From assembly GCA_902489775.1 (NCBI GenBank), contig CABUBH010000011.1:1-46223 (forward strand): a stretch of 46,223 nucleotides of DNA, written 5' to 3'. A program made the translations under genes and the position numbers. The stretch is from an uncultured Collinsella sp. (GTDB lineage: Bacteria; Actinomycetota; Coriobacteriia; Coriobacteriales; Coriobacteriaceae). The notes beneath the pieces were generated by a model. It was not told the origin of the DNA and did not search any database. It saw nothing but the letters and a program-made list of their open reading frames with translations. Below, in pieces: positions 1 to 7,394 of the stretch (its first letter is position 1; every line of letters starts with the position of its first letter).

Positions 1-55
1 AACCCGCGACCCCAACCTTGGCAAGGTTGTGCTCTACCAACTGAGCCATGTCCGC
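1..55 (-). tRNA. tRNA-Gly(GCC), 3' part cut off by the window edge
   Basis: Read on the minus strand, the 5' end is at 55. The D-arm, the anticodon stem CAACC/GGTTG with anticodon GCC, and the start of the T-arm are visible; the acceptor 3' strand lies outside the window. All 55 visible bases are identical to the complete tRNA-Gly at 2272-2347. Confidence 0.93.
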
Positions 56-67
56 CTGCGAGGATTT

Positions 68-96
68 AATATACGGGATGATCAACCCGAATGCAA
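68..96 (-). promoter_or_regulatory. Promoter of the first tRNA-Gly
   Basis: On the minus strand a -35 TTGCAT (91-96), a 17-nt spacer and a -10 TATATT (68-73) lie 13 nt upstream of the tRNA 5' end. The TTGC-type -35 recurs at both other tRNA genes in the window. Nothing recognisable was seen in 97-198. Confidence 0.65.
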
Positions 97-198
97 GAAC
101 AATTTTGGATTTATCCGAAAAAACTGTCCTCGCGCCCTCGCGAAAGCATCGGCCGTCACGGAAGGCGCGAACAAACGCGGGCTCGCCATAAGATGCCC

Positions 199-1932
199 CT
201 ACATCTCGCCGAGCATAATCCAGGCCGAATTGTCCTGTGTGAGCTTGCCGTCTGCAAGCGGCGATGGGGTGAGTAGGACCCTGCCAGCCGGCAGTTCCAC
301 GGGCGCTGCGCCGAAGTTCGTCACACACGCCCAACCGTTATCGCGGCGATAGGCGATGACGCCGCCCTCGGCACCCTCGGCACCATCCGCAAGACCGGTG
401 CGCCCGTCAAGATCGAGCCACGCAAGATCGTTGGTACATCCGCGCAACTTGCGCCGCAACCGGAGGGCGTCGCGATAGAGAGAAAGCATCGATGACGCGC
501 CCGCCTCTTCCCTATCGACAGCGTAGTCGGAAAACCACGCGGGCTGCGGCAGATGGGGCGTCGCATTGGCGCCCGCCGGCGAAAACCCAAACGATCCGTC
601 CTGTGCGGGATCGTCCGCCGCCGTCCACGGCAGGGGCACACGGCAGCCGTCTCGCCCCTTCTCGCGCTTCGGTCCGTGCGTATTGGTCGCATTTGGATCT
701 TCAAGCGCAGCCCACGGAATATCCGCCACCTCAAAAAGGCCGAGCTCCTCACCCTGATACACGTATGCCGAGCCCGGAAGCGCCATCTCAAGCAAAAGGG
801 CCGCCCGTGCGCGGCGCTCGCCGAGCTCACGGTTCTCGTCATACGACGACCCGTCGCGCAAGAGCCAGTCAAGCGCGATCTGATGGTAGCGCGTCGCCTT
901 GATCTGCGGCAGGGCATAGCGCGTCGCAACACGCGGCACGTCGTGGTTAGAGAGCACCCAGGTCGAAGCGGAATCGGATTCGACGGCGGCTATCAGCCCC
1001 TCCTCGATCGCGGCATGCATGTCGCCATAGGTCCAAGTGGCCTTGGCGAACTCAAAATTGAACGTCTGGCCGAGCTCACTGGGGCGCGCGTAGAGATACT
1101 GGCGCTCGGGTAGCACCCATGCCTCGGCGACGGCGCTGCGCGGCGGATCATAGCGATCGAACACGCGGCGCCACTCGCGATAGATCTCGTGGACCTCGTT
1201 ACGGTCCCACAGAGGATGGGTGCCATCGTCAACCATGTCGTCGCCCTCGGCAAGATGCCACCGGTCAAGATCATCGCGGTCGAGGTCCTTGGCGAGGCCA
1301 TGCGCCACATCGATACGGAAGCCGTCGACGCCCCGATCGCTCCAAAACGCGAGAACGTCGCAGAAGAACGCGCGAACGTCGGGGCATGACCAGTTAAAGT
1401 CGGGCTGCTCAGGCGTAAACATGTGCAGATACCACTGGCCGTCCGCAACACGCGTCCAGGCAGGGCCACCAAAGTTGGCATTCCAATTGGTGGGGGGCAG
1501 CTCACCATGCTCGCCACGACCTTCTCGGAAGATATAACGGGCGCGCTCGGGCGATCCGGGGCCGGCGGCAAGAGCAGCTTTGAACCAGGGATGCTGGTCG
1601 GATGAGTGATTGGGTACGATGTCGACGATGACCTTGATGTCGCGCGCGTGGGCAGCAGCGACCATGTCATCGAAGTCGTCAAGCGAGCCGAGACGCGGGT
1701 CGACATCGCAGTAGTCCGCCACATCATAGCCGCCGTCGACAAGCGGCGATGGGTAGAATGGGCTCAGCCATATGGCATCGATGCCCAGCCGCTCAAGATA
1801 GTCCATTTGCTGCGTAATGCCCGCGATATCGCCCAAACCCGAACCAGTCGAATCCTTAAACGAACGCGGGTAAATCTGATAGATCGCAGCATCGGACATC
1901 CATGAGCGCGAAGAGGTTATTTCTGTAGCCAT
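199..1932 (-). CDS. GH13 alpha-glucosidase (oligo-1,6-glucosidase/AglA-like)
   Basis: 577 aa, no signal peptide: a cytoplasmic hydrolase that releases glucose from short alpha-glucosides such as maltose or isomaltose-type oligosaccharides. The N-terminus has the family block IYQIYPRSFKDS and GIDAIWLSPFYPSP. The nucleophile Asp is in GFRIDVAHG, the acid/base Glu in AVAEAWVLP and the third acidic residue in VLSNHDVPR, so it should be active. ATG 1932 is chosen because AAGGGAG lies about 9 nt upstream and the protein then begins just before the conserved barrel strand; the longer open frame runs back through the tRNA and is not real. It stands alone between two tRNA-Gly copies, with no sugar transporter or regulator nearby. 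The exact substrate cannot be told from sequence. Confidence 0.92.
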   Translation of the reverse strand: MATEITSSRSWMSDAAIYQIYPRSFKDSTGSGLGDIAGITQQMDYLERLGIDAIWLSPFYPSPLVDGGYDVADYCDVDPRLGSLDDFDDMVAAAHARDIKVIVDIVPNHSSDQHPWFKAALAAGPGSPERARYIFREGRGEHGELPPTNWNANFGGPAWTRVADGQWYLHMFTPEQPDFNWSCPDVRAFFCDVLAFWSDRGVDGFRIDVAHGLAKDLDRDDLDRWHLAEGDDMVDDGTHPLWDRNEVHEIYREWRRVFDRYDPPRSAVAEAWVLPERQYLYARPSELGQTFNFEFAKATWTYGDMHAAIEEGLIAAVESDSASTWVLSNHDVPRVATRYALPQIKATRYHQIALDWLLRDGSSYDENRELGERRARAALLLEMALPGSAYVYQGEELGLFEVADIPWAALEDPNATNTHGPKREKGRDGCRVPLPWTAADDPAQDGSFGFSPAGANATPHLPQPAWFSDYAVDREEAGASSMLSLYRDALRLRRKLRGCTNDLAWLDLDGRTGLADGAEGAEGGVIAYRRDNGWACVTNFGAAPVELPAGRVLLTPSPLADGKLTQDNSAWIMLGEM

Positions 1933-2048
1933 GGGGCATATCTCCCTTGCAACGAGGTTTGCGAGATGTCCACGATGATACGCCCAAGGCAGACATTCGC
2001 GACAAACAACGCCCCACCCACGCTCCAAAAAAATGCTCGCTCCCTCTC

Positions 2049-2060
2049 GGGTTCGAACCC
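2049..2060. repeat. 12-bp perfect palindrome resembling a tRNA T-arm
   Basis: GGGTTCGAACCC is a perfect palindrome and equals a typical tRNA T-arm sequence. No D-arm or anticodon arm surrounds it, so it is not a tRNA. It lies in the non-coding leader between the GH13 gene and the second tRNA-Gly. It could be a tRNA remnant or chance. Confidence 0.4.
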
Positions 2061-2121
2061 CCTGGGGCGGATTGACCAATGAGGCGAAAAGAATGGAAGA
2101 CTCACTCCCCCGGCCACGACA

Positions 2122-2225
2122 GCGAGCGGGCTCCGGGTGCCCCAGGTTGCCGTGAAAGAGGAGGGAAGCGTACTTTATGTACGCGACCGACGATTGAGGG
2201 GCAAGATGGGGTGCCCGGGGCTCGC
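2122..2225 (+). repeat. Family B hairpin element, copy B1
   Basis: A long imperfect palindrome. The outer arms (about 2133-2151 and 2199-2220) are interrupted by the internal-loop strands GTGAAAG on the left and TTGAG on the right. An inner stem closes with GCGTAC (2168-2173), loop TTTAT, then GTACGC (2179-2184). The internal-loop motifs and the AGGTTG / CAAGAT pair just outside them recur in copy B2; B3 shares the loop strands and most of the inner stem. The strand given is the one on which GTGAAAG comes first. Confidence 0.75.
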
Positions 2226-2235
2226 ACAGCGTCAA

Positions 2236-2263
2236 CAAAAAACGCGGTTCGTTAGAACCGCGT
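2236..2263 (-). terminator. Terminator of tRNA-Gly
   Basis: Minus-strand hairpin ACGCGGTTC, loop TAAC, GAACCGCGT, followed directly by a T-run. It begins 9 nt after the tRNA 3' end. Confidence 0.9.
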
Positions 2264-2271
2264 AACATAGT

Positions 2272-2347
2272 TGGAGCGGACAACGGGGCTCGAACCCGCG
2301 ACCCCAACCTTGGCAAGGTTGTGCTCTACCAACTGAGCCATGTCCGC
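2272..2347 (-). tRNA. tRNA-Gly(GCC)
   Basis: 76 nt including an encoded CCA (2272-2274). Acceptor GCGGACA pairs with TGTCCGC. The anticodon stem is CAACC/GGTTG with loop TTGCCAA, anticodon GCC; the T-arm contains GGGTTCGAGCCC. It is a second copy of the tRNA at the window start and has its own promoter and terminator. Confidence 0.97.
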
Positions 2348-2359
2348 TTGCGGGTTATT

Positions 2360-2407
2360 AATTTACGCGAGTTGTCCTAAAGACGCAAGTACTTTTTTCA
2401 AAAAAGT
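2360..2407 (-). promoter_or_regulatory. Promoter of tRNA-Gly with upstream palindrome
   Basis: On the minus strand a -35 TTGCGT (2383-2388), a 17-nt spacer and a -10 TAAATT (2360-2365). Just upstream, at 2391-2407, is the perfect palindrome ACTTTTTTGAAAAAAGT. A nearly identical palindrome occupies the same position at tRNA-Leu, so it is probably an UP-like or regulator element for stable RNA genes. Confidence 0.7.
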
Positions 2408-2452
2408 TGCTCAAAGCAAGTTCATGCAGGTAAATAATGCCAAGTCAAGGCG

Positions 2453-3199
2453 CTATGCGCACGATTCCAATGCCGAGCCAAACAGCTTCACCATCCGAAC
2501 GCGTGTGCCGGCGCCATCCGTACGACGGGCAACTTCCACATTATCGACGAGCATGCGCATGAGCTTGATACCGCGTCCGCGTTCCTCGGATGCCACCGGC
2601 TCGCTCGCCCCATCGATAGAATAGCCAGCACCCCGATCAAGCACCTCGAGCACAACACGGTCCCCATAGGCCTGAACCGTCAGGATGCAGCCAACACCGC
2701 CCGCATGGTCATATGCGTTACCCAACGCCTCCCCCAACGCCAATGCTACGTCATAGCGTTCATCACGCCTCAGGGGAAGCGATTCGAGGAGCTCGGCCAC
2801 ACGGTGCCGATAATACGGGAGATTCTCGATGCCTCGTTGCACTTCGACACTCTTGCTCCATCGCGGCAACTCTCCCACCGGAATGGCGGGAATCGACTCC
2901 CGCGCCGGGCCCGCGACATGGAGGATGTCGACAAGTCGGGCAATTTCCAAAAAGCGAACGACCTCATCGGAGGCGTTAACGAGCGAAAGCAGGCCCTCTC
3001 GCCTCATGAGCTCTCTGGCGCGCGTAAGCAAAAATGCCAAACCCGTCGAGTCGATAAAGCTCACGGCCTGGCAATTGATGACAACGCGGCGCACGCCCCG
3101 GTCGATCAAATTATCCAACCGTCGGCGCAGCACGGGCACCGAGGCGATGTCGACATCACCCGGTGGTGTCAAAACCGCTATGTCATTCCACTCATTCAT
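2453..3199 (-). CDS. STAS domain fused to an RsbW-like serine kinase/anti-sigma domain
   Basis: 248 aa, soluble. Residues about 1-105 are a STAS domain (SpoIIAA/RsbV type) with the phospho-acceptor motif FIDSTGL; the serine is residue 51. Residues about 120-245 are a GHKL ATPase of the RsbW/SpoIIAB type: N-box EALGNAYDHA, G1 box DRGAG and G2 box GRGIKLM. In the usual system antagonist and kinase are separate proteins; here they are one chain. It lies 81 bp downstream of a SpoIIE-type phosphatase gene, which fits the phosphatase acting on this STAS serine. No sigma factor is in the window, so the output is unknown; it could also regulate through another STAS protein. The start is uncertain: ATG 3199 is preferred over TTG 3217. 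Confidence 0.87.
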   Translation of the reverse strand: MNEWNDIAVLTPPGDVDIASVPVLRRRLDNLIDRGVRRVVINCQAVSFIDSTGLAFLLTRARELMRREGLLSLVNASDEVVRFLEIARLVDILHVAGPARESIPAIPVGELPRWSKSVEVQRGIENLPYYRHRVAELLESLPLRRDERYDVALALGEALGNAYDHAGGVGCILTVQAYGDRVVLEVLDRGAGYSIDGASEPVASEERGRGIKLMRMLVDNVEVARRTDGAGTRVRMVKLFGSALESCA

Positions 3200-3280
3200 A
3201 CGACCATGGTTCCCCAAAAGAGCTCGCTCGATGCATACGTATCTGCAACCGCGCAGATTTTGCCCGTCAAACGTCGCGGC

Positions 3281-5626
3281 CTACGATCGACCCCGTAAAA
3301 ATTCAAGGGAAACCAGCGCGATGTCATCGTCCAGCGCCGACTCGGTAAAGCGGTCAAGCTCGCTCAAGACCTTACCGCAGATTCCCGATACGCCCTCACT
3401 CGAAACAGAGAGCAAAAGGTCACGAAGGCGCTGCTCGCCAAAGAAAGCACCCGAGCGATCGCGCGCTTCAATCGTTCCGTCGGTATACATAAATAGCATG
3501 TCACCAGGAGCGAATGTAAACACGCCCGTCTCGTAGACCATGCTCTCAAAGGCACCGATCACGCCCGATTGGCACCCAAGGAGCTCCACTTCTCCCCCGC
3601 AGGTCTCGCCGCCGCCAAGCGGCGTCGACGACGGCCTAATGACCATAGTGGGAGGATGTCCCGCCGAGCAATAGGTAGCGCGGCCCGCCTTAAGATCGAT
3701 CTTGGCGATAAACGCCGTCACAAACGTCTCGACCCTCGAAAAGCCCATGAGCATGCTATTGAGCGAGCGTGCCATACGGGCAGGCCCCGCACCCTCCCAG
3801 GCATAGGCCGTCAGCGCTGTCTTGACAAGCGCCGACATCGACGCCGCCTCGATTCCCTTGCCGGATACATCACCCAAAATCATAACGGCACAATCGTCGG
3901 GAAGTCGGACAAGCGTATAGAAGTCACCGCCGACCAACGCAGAATTCGTTGCCGATAGGTATACCGAATCGGTTGCAATGCCCGGAACGTCACCAAGCGA
4001 ATTTCTCATGCCAACCTGAAGCGTCTGAGCGATATGACGCTCCTCGCGTTTTTGAGACTCGCCTTCATAGATCAGCTCAAAGTCATGCGCCAGATGCACC
4101 AGGTAGTCGTATTCAAGGTCGTCAATTGGTTCTTGGCTGCCATCACGGAGCAACAAGGCACGCGTCGTCGGCCCCTTGGCAACATCGGCGGGAACGATTG
4201 CATCGTTGTTCCGCCGACCGCCGCCCTCCAAACGAACGCGTCCCGCCTCGAAGCCGGAATCGACATAGAGGCCCTGGCACGGCAGGCCATGAGCCCTCAA
4301 CCATCCGCCCATAGGCATGGATTCGTCGACGCGGGTCAAGCGCACATGCTTAAGATCATCAGCGCTCGCACCGCCCAGCACCGACGGCTCAAAACCATCG
4401 GAAGCGACCCCCAAACGCGCAGCCGGTGCGGTGGTGGAAAAGAAGAGCGACTCAGGGTCTCCCGGTAGTGCCACGCGACTGCCGCCCTCAAAATCGATGA
4501 CATAGGTTTCGAGGCCCGCATCATACTCCACGGGGCAGAAATGACAATTGAGCACCGTGCAGATTTCCGTCGACACCGCTCGCGAGGCGGCAACGGGATC
4601 ATCGAGATAGGTAAACAGTTCGTCGCGCAGCAAATTGAGCGAGCGGCCGAGCTCCGCCGTGCGGCGCGAACGTAAGCTCGACGCCATGCCGACCAGCTGA
4701 ATAGACAGGTAATCGCAGATGACCTCGAGCACGTTCACGTCATAGGCAAGTGGCGCCTGGGGGCGTTTCCAGCCAACTTCCAACACGCCAAGGACCTGCG
4801 TGCCGTAAAACACGGGAAGACAGATCTCGCTGCGATACGGGGGCATATCCTGCACGCGCAGCAAGTGCTTGGAACGATTGTCCAAATCCATGAACATACC
4901 CGAAGCAACCCGGTCGCCCTCAAGGTCCTGCTGAATCGACAGGCGACAGGCACGCGACTCGCGAAGCACGTAGGTCGGAATGCCCGCGCCGTACGGCATA
5001 AACTCGGGCAGATAGCTATCCTCAAGCTCCCTAGAAACACCGCGGAGCTTAAAGCCGCCGCTCTCGGAAAAATAGATAGCCGCACCGGAGGCATCGAGCG
5101 TTCCAACGAGCTGATTCAAAACGGTATCGAGCAAGCTGGGGAGCTCATCGGAGCCCACGGTACTCATAATGACCGAAAGGGTACCCGAAAGGCGTTTATT
5201 CGCCACCCTAAGCTCCGATAGCGCACGTTTGAGCTGACGATCGTGGGAATACTGCTCTTCGATGCTGTGAAGCGCCACCAGGACACGCGGTGCACGACGT
5301 CCAAAGATACGCGGAGGCGTAACGGAACCCGCGCGAACCAAGACGGGAATAAAAGATCCGTCGCTCAGCTTGAGCATCAGCTCGCTCTCGGAGCCATCGG
5401 TCTCAAACGGCAGACGATGTTCGGTCGCGCGCTCAAAGGCAGACGAGTACAGAACGTCTTTGACATCACCGCCGATGACGTCAGCGCGTTCCTCGCACAT
5501 CAGGTCGAGCAAACGATTATTCACATGCAGAATGGTTCCGTCGAGCTCACAGATGATGACAGCATCGCTCGTGATCTCGACCAGTTGGGCAACGTCTGCC
5601 CACTCGTTGCGCTCAAGCGTTTCCAT
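3281..5626 (-). CDS. PAS-GAF sensor with SpoIIE-type PP2C serine phosphatase domain
   Basis: 781 aa, no membrane segment. An N-terminal PAS domain (about residues 10-110, EITSDAVIICELDGTILHVN) is followed by a GAF-like domain (about 150-310) and a less clear middle region that may be a second GAF. The C-terminal SpoIIE/RsbU-type PP2C domain has the metal-binding motif GDVSGKG near 582, AGHPP, YTDG near 714 and DDDIAL near 767, so it looks catalytically intact. Expected role: dephosphorylate a STAS-domain serine in response to a signal read by PAS/GAF. The downstream gene encodes exactly such a STAS domain fused to a kinase. ATG 5626 is chosen because GAGG lies 6 nt upstream; a GTG 12 nt further out is possible. 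The signal is unknown. Confidence 0.93.
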   Translation of the reverse strand: METLERNEWADVAQLVEITSDAVIICELDGTILHVNNRLLDLMCEERADVIGGDVKDVLYSSAFERATEHRLPFETDGSESELMLKLSDGSFIPVLVRAGSVTPPRIFGRRAPRVLVALHSIEEQYSHDRQLKRALSELRVANKRLSGTLSVIMSTVGSDELPSLLDTVLNQLVGTLDASGAAIYFSESGGFKLRGVSRELEDSYLPEFMPYGAGIPTYVLRESRACRLSIQQDLEGDRVASGMFMDLDNRSKHLLRVQDMPPYRSEICLPVFYGTQVLGVLEVGWKRPQAPLAYDVNVLEVICDYLSIQLVGMASSLRSRRTAELGRSLNLLRDELFTYLDDPVAASRAVSTEICTVLNCHFCPVEYDAGLETYVIDFEGGSRVALPGDPESLFFSTTAPAARLGVASDGFEPSVLGGASADDLKHVRLTRVDESMPMGGWLRAHGLPCQGLYVDSGFEAGRVRLEGGGRRNNDAIVPADVAKGPTTRALLLRDGSQEPIDDLEYDYLVHLAHDFELIYEGESQKREERHIAQTLQVGMRNSLGDVPGIATDSVYLSATNSALVGGDFYTLVRLPDDCAVMILGDVSGKGIEAASMSALVKTALTAYAWEGAGPARMARSLNSMLMGFSRVETFVTAFIAKIDLKAGRATYCSAGHPPTMVIRPSSTPLGGGETCGGEVELLGCQSGVIGAFESMVYETGVFTFAPGDMLFMYTDGTIEARDRSGAFFGEQRLRDLLLSVSSEGVSGICGKVLSELDRFTESALDDDIALVSLEFLRGRS

Positions 5627-5651
5627 CGTGGACCTCACCGTCTATCGGTAA

Positions 5652-5675
5652 CAAAAAAGCCTCCGAAGAGGCTTC
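5652..5675 (-). terminator. Terminator of tRNA-Leu
   Basis: Minus-strand hairpin AGCCTC-TTCG-GAGGCT followed by a T-run. It separates the tRNA from the phosphatase gene, which must then have its own weak promoter or depend on read-through. Confidence 0.88.
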
Positions 5676-5685
5676 TCAAATGCGA

Positions 5686-5775
5686 TGGTGTCGGAGGCGG
5701 GACTTGAACCCGCATGACCAAAAAGCGGTCACTAGCACCTCAAGCTAGCGCGTCTGCCAATTCCGCCACTCCGAC
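5686..5775 (-). tRNA. tRNA-Leu(GAG)
   Basis: 90 nt with encoded CCA (5686-5688). Acceptor GTCGGAG pairs with CTCCGAC; the anticodon stem CTAGC/GCTAG holds loop TTGAGGT, anticodon GAG. A long variable arm (GACCGC TTTTT GGTC region) marks a class II tRNA, as expected for leucine. Confidence 0.97.
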
Positions 5776-5832
5776 ATGCTATGTTGTTGATTCGCGGTTC
5801 GTTTTGTTGGACCCGCGCGTTCAACGAAGAAG

Positions 5833-5880
5833 ATAATAACCTATGATTCGAGAACTGTGCAAGCACTTTTTGAAAAAAGT
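5833..5880 (-). promoter_or_regulatory. Promoter of tRNA-Leu with upstream palindrome
   Basis: On the minus strand a -35 TTGCAC (5857-5862), an 18-nt spacer and a -10 TATTAT (5833-5838). At 5865-5880 lies the palindrome ACTTTTTTCAAAAAGT, the same element as at tRNA-Gly and at the same distance from the -35. Confidence 0.72.
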
Positions 5881-5918
5881 TTACGAATTTGTAAATGAGC
5901 AGGTAAATCTATATGTCC

Positions 5919-6043
5919 GGTCCCGAATCGGTGTTGCCTCCCGGCGCGTCCTCGGGCATGAGCGATATTTTGCTACGCACTTCGTGCTGCAAAATATCGC
6001 TCCCCCTGCGGAATGCGCCGGGAGGCAACACCGATTCGGGACC
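5919..6043 (+). repeat. Family A 125-bp hairpin element, copy A1
   Basis: A perfect 29-bp outer stem (5919-5947 with 6015-6043) and a perfect 13-bp inner stem (5961-5973 with 5989-6001). Between them are two unpaired 13-nt strands, GTCCTCGGGCATG (5948-5960) and CCCCCTGCGGAAT (6002-6014). The 15-nt tip (5974-5988) holds the mini-hairpin GCAC-TTC-GTGC. Copy A2 has the same segment lengths. No credible gene overlaps it. Confidence 0.88.
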
Positions 6044-6104
6044 TGCAAATACGTACTTCAGGCACAGTTCTCAAACATGTTCTGAGGGCTGATACAAATT
6101 TAGC

Positions 6105-6159
6105 GGCTCGGCTTTGCCGAGCCCTTATATAAGGAGGCCGGAGCTAAAGCTCCGGCCTC
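6105..6159. terminator. Two strong hairpins downstream of opp
   Basis: GGCTCGGC-TTT-GCCGAGCC (6105-6123) and GAGGCCGGAGC-TAAA-GCTCCGGCCTC (6134-6159). Both lack a long T-run, but they lie where transcription of the opp operon should end and could act on either strand. The rest of 5881-6365 outside these and the two 125-bp elements shows nothing recognisable. Confidence 0.55.
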
Positions 6160-6224
6160 GCTATCTTTCCCATTAGATTAAGTGAGCGATCAAGGAATCG
6201 CGCTCCCCCTGCCGAGTTACCGCA

Positions 6225-6349
6225 GGGCCCGCCCTGTTGTTACTTTTCAGAACATCCCGCAGGACGGAGGAAGCCCCGCAGCGCGCAGCGCGCAGCGGGA
6301 CTTCCGACATGTCCGAGGACGTTCTGAAAAGTAACAACAGGGCGGGCCC
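6225..6349 (-). repeat. Family A 125-bp hairpin element, copy A2
   Basis: A perfect 29-bp outer stem (6225-6253 with 6321-6349). On the minus strand the unpaired strands are GTCCTCGGACATG and CGTCCTGCGGGAT. The inner 13-bp stem (6267-6279 with 6295-6307) has 10 Watson-Crick pairs, one wobble and two mismatches. The 15-nt tip is TGCGCGCTGCGCGCT. Segment lengths are identical to copy A1, in opposite orientation. It starts 16 bp past the oppF stop codon, so it would be in the 3' end of the opp transcript. Confidence 0.88.
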
Positions 6350-6365
6350 GGACGAAAACAACCGA

Positions 6366-7394
6366 CTACAGGTCGATGTGCGATTCCTTAATCGGGAACG
6401 GCTCGGCGAAGTGGCACGCGCAGCAGTGGCCCGGGGCAACTTCCTTAAACTCAGGAAGCTTCTCGGAGCAGATACCCTGAGCGATCGGGCAGCGCGTGTG
6501 GAAACGGCAGCCGGTCGGCGGATCCAGCGGTGACGGCGGATCGCCGGCGAGGATGATGCGCTTGCGGGTCTTCTGGATATCAGGATCGGGAACCGGCACG
6601 GCAGACAGCAGCGACTGCGTGTACGGATGGTGAGGCTCGCTATAGAGCGTCTTCCAGTCCGAAACCTCGACCATCTTACCCAGATACATAACGGCAACGC
6701 GATCGGAGATGTGCTGTACGACGGACAGGTCGTGTGCGATAAACAGATACGCGGTACCGAACTTGTCCTGCAGTTCCTTGAGCAGGTTCAGAACCTGGGC
6801 CTGAATGGACACATCCAGAGCAGAAACCGGCTCGTCGCAGATAATCAGCTTGGGCTTCAGCGCAAATGCGCGGGCAATGCCGACACGCTGACGCTGACCG
6901 CCGGAGAACTCATGAGGATAGCGGTTAATGTGCTCGGGGTTCAGTCCGACAACGTCGAGAAGCTCACGGACACGCTCAATGCGCTCCTCCTTGGTGCCCA
7001 CGCCGTGAATGGTCATGGGCTCGGAGACAATCTCACCGATGGTCATACGAGGGTTGAGCGAAGCATAAGGATCCTGGAAGATAAACTGCATCTCACGACG
7101 CATGTCCTTGATCTCATGCTTGCTCATCTCGGCAACATCTTTGCCTTGGAAGAACACCTTGCCGGCGGTCGGTTTGGTCAGACGCATGATAGTGCGGCCC
7201 GTGGTGGATTTACCGCAACCAGACTCGCCAACCAGACCAAAGGTCTCGCCAGGATAAATCTCAAAAGAGATGTCGTTTACAGCAGAGACGACGCGCTTGG
7301 AAAAACGCTTGGCGAACATGCCGGACTCTGCGGGAAACTCCTTGGAGAGGTGCTCGACCTTCAGCAGTGGAGTGCGCTCGTTATTGTCTGCCAT
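6366..7394 (-). CDS. oppF: Oligopeptide ABC transporter ATPase OppF
   Basis: 342 aa, cytoplasmic. It hydrolyses ATP to drive oligopeptide uptake together with OppD. Walker A GESGCGKST, Q-loop FIFQDPYASLNP, signature SGGQRQR, Walker B LIICDEP and switch His in IAHDLS are all present. The C-terminal OppD/DppD-type extension carries a Cys set (GCRFHTRCP, a third Cys, then HCCACH); in some DppD proteins such a set holds an iron-sulfur cluster, which is only an inference here. The start codon follows the oppD stop directly (TAAATG), indicating translational coupling. Last gene of oppABCDF. Confidence 0.94.
   Translation of the reverse strand: MADNNERTPLLKVEHLSKEFPAESGMFAKRFSKRVVSAVNDISFEIYPGETFGLVGESGCGKSTTGRTIMRLTKPTAGKVFFQGKDVAEMSKHEIKDMRREMQFIFQDPYASLNPRMTIGEIVSEPMTIHGVGTKEERIERVRELLDVVGLNPEHINRYPHEFSGGQRQRVGIARAFALKPKLIICDEPVSALDVSIQAQVLNLLKELQDKFGTAYLFIAHDLSVVQHISDRVAVMYLGKMVEVSDWKTLYSEPHHPYTQSLLSAVPVPDPDIQKTRKRIILAGDPPSPLDPPTGCRFHTRCPIAQGICSEKLPEFKEVAPGHCCACHFAEPFPIKESHIDL

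Noticed and set aside
2040..2075. A degenerate tRNA based on GGGTTCGAACCC
   Set aside because: Only the T-arm-like palindrome is present; no acceptor, D or anticodon arm.
1933..2316. N-terminal extension of the alpha-glucosidase frame to 2316
   Set aside because: It would run through tRNA-Gly, its terminator and hairpin B1; the ribosome site and family start support ATG 1932.
5843..6085. An 80-codon plus-strand frame
   Set aside because: It is made of the tRNA-Leu promoter and hairpin A1; its protein shows only the palindrome's translation.
5919..6349. The two 125-bp hairpins as ordinary terminators or CRISPR repeats
   Set aside because: They are far longer than terminators, lack T-runs and have a conserved internal loop. 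Only two copies, in opposite orientation and without spacers, so not a CRISPR array.
5919..6349. The hairpins as integron attC sites
   Set aside because: The ends do not show the attC core (GTTRRRY / RYYYAAC), and no integrase or cassette structure is nearby.
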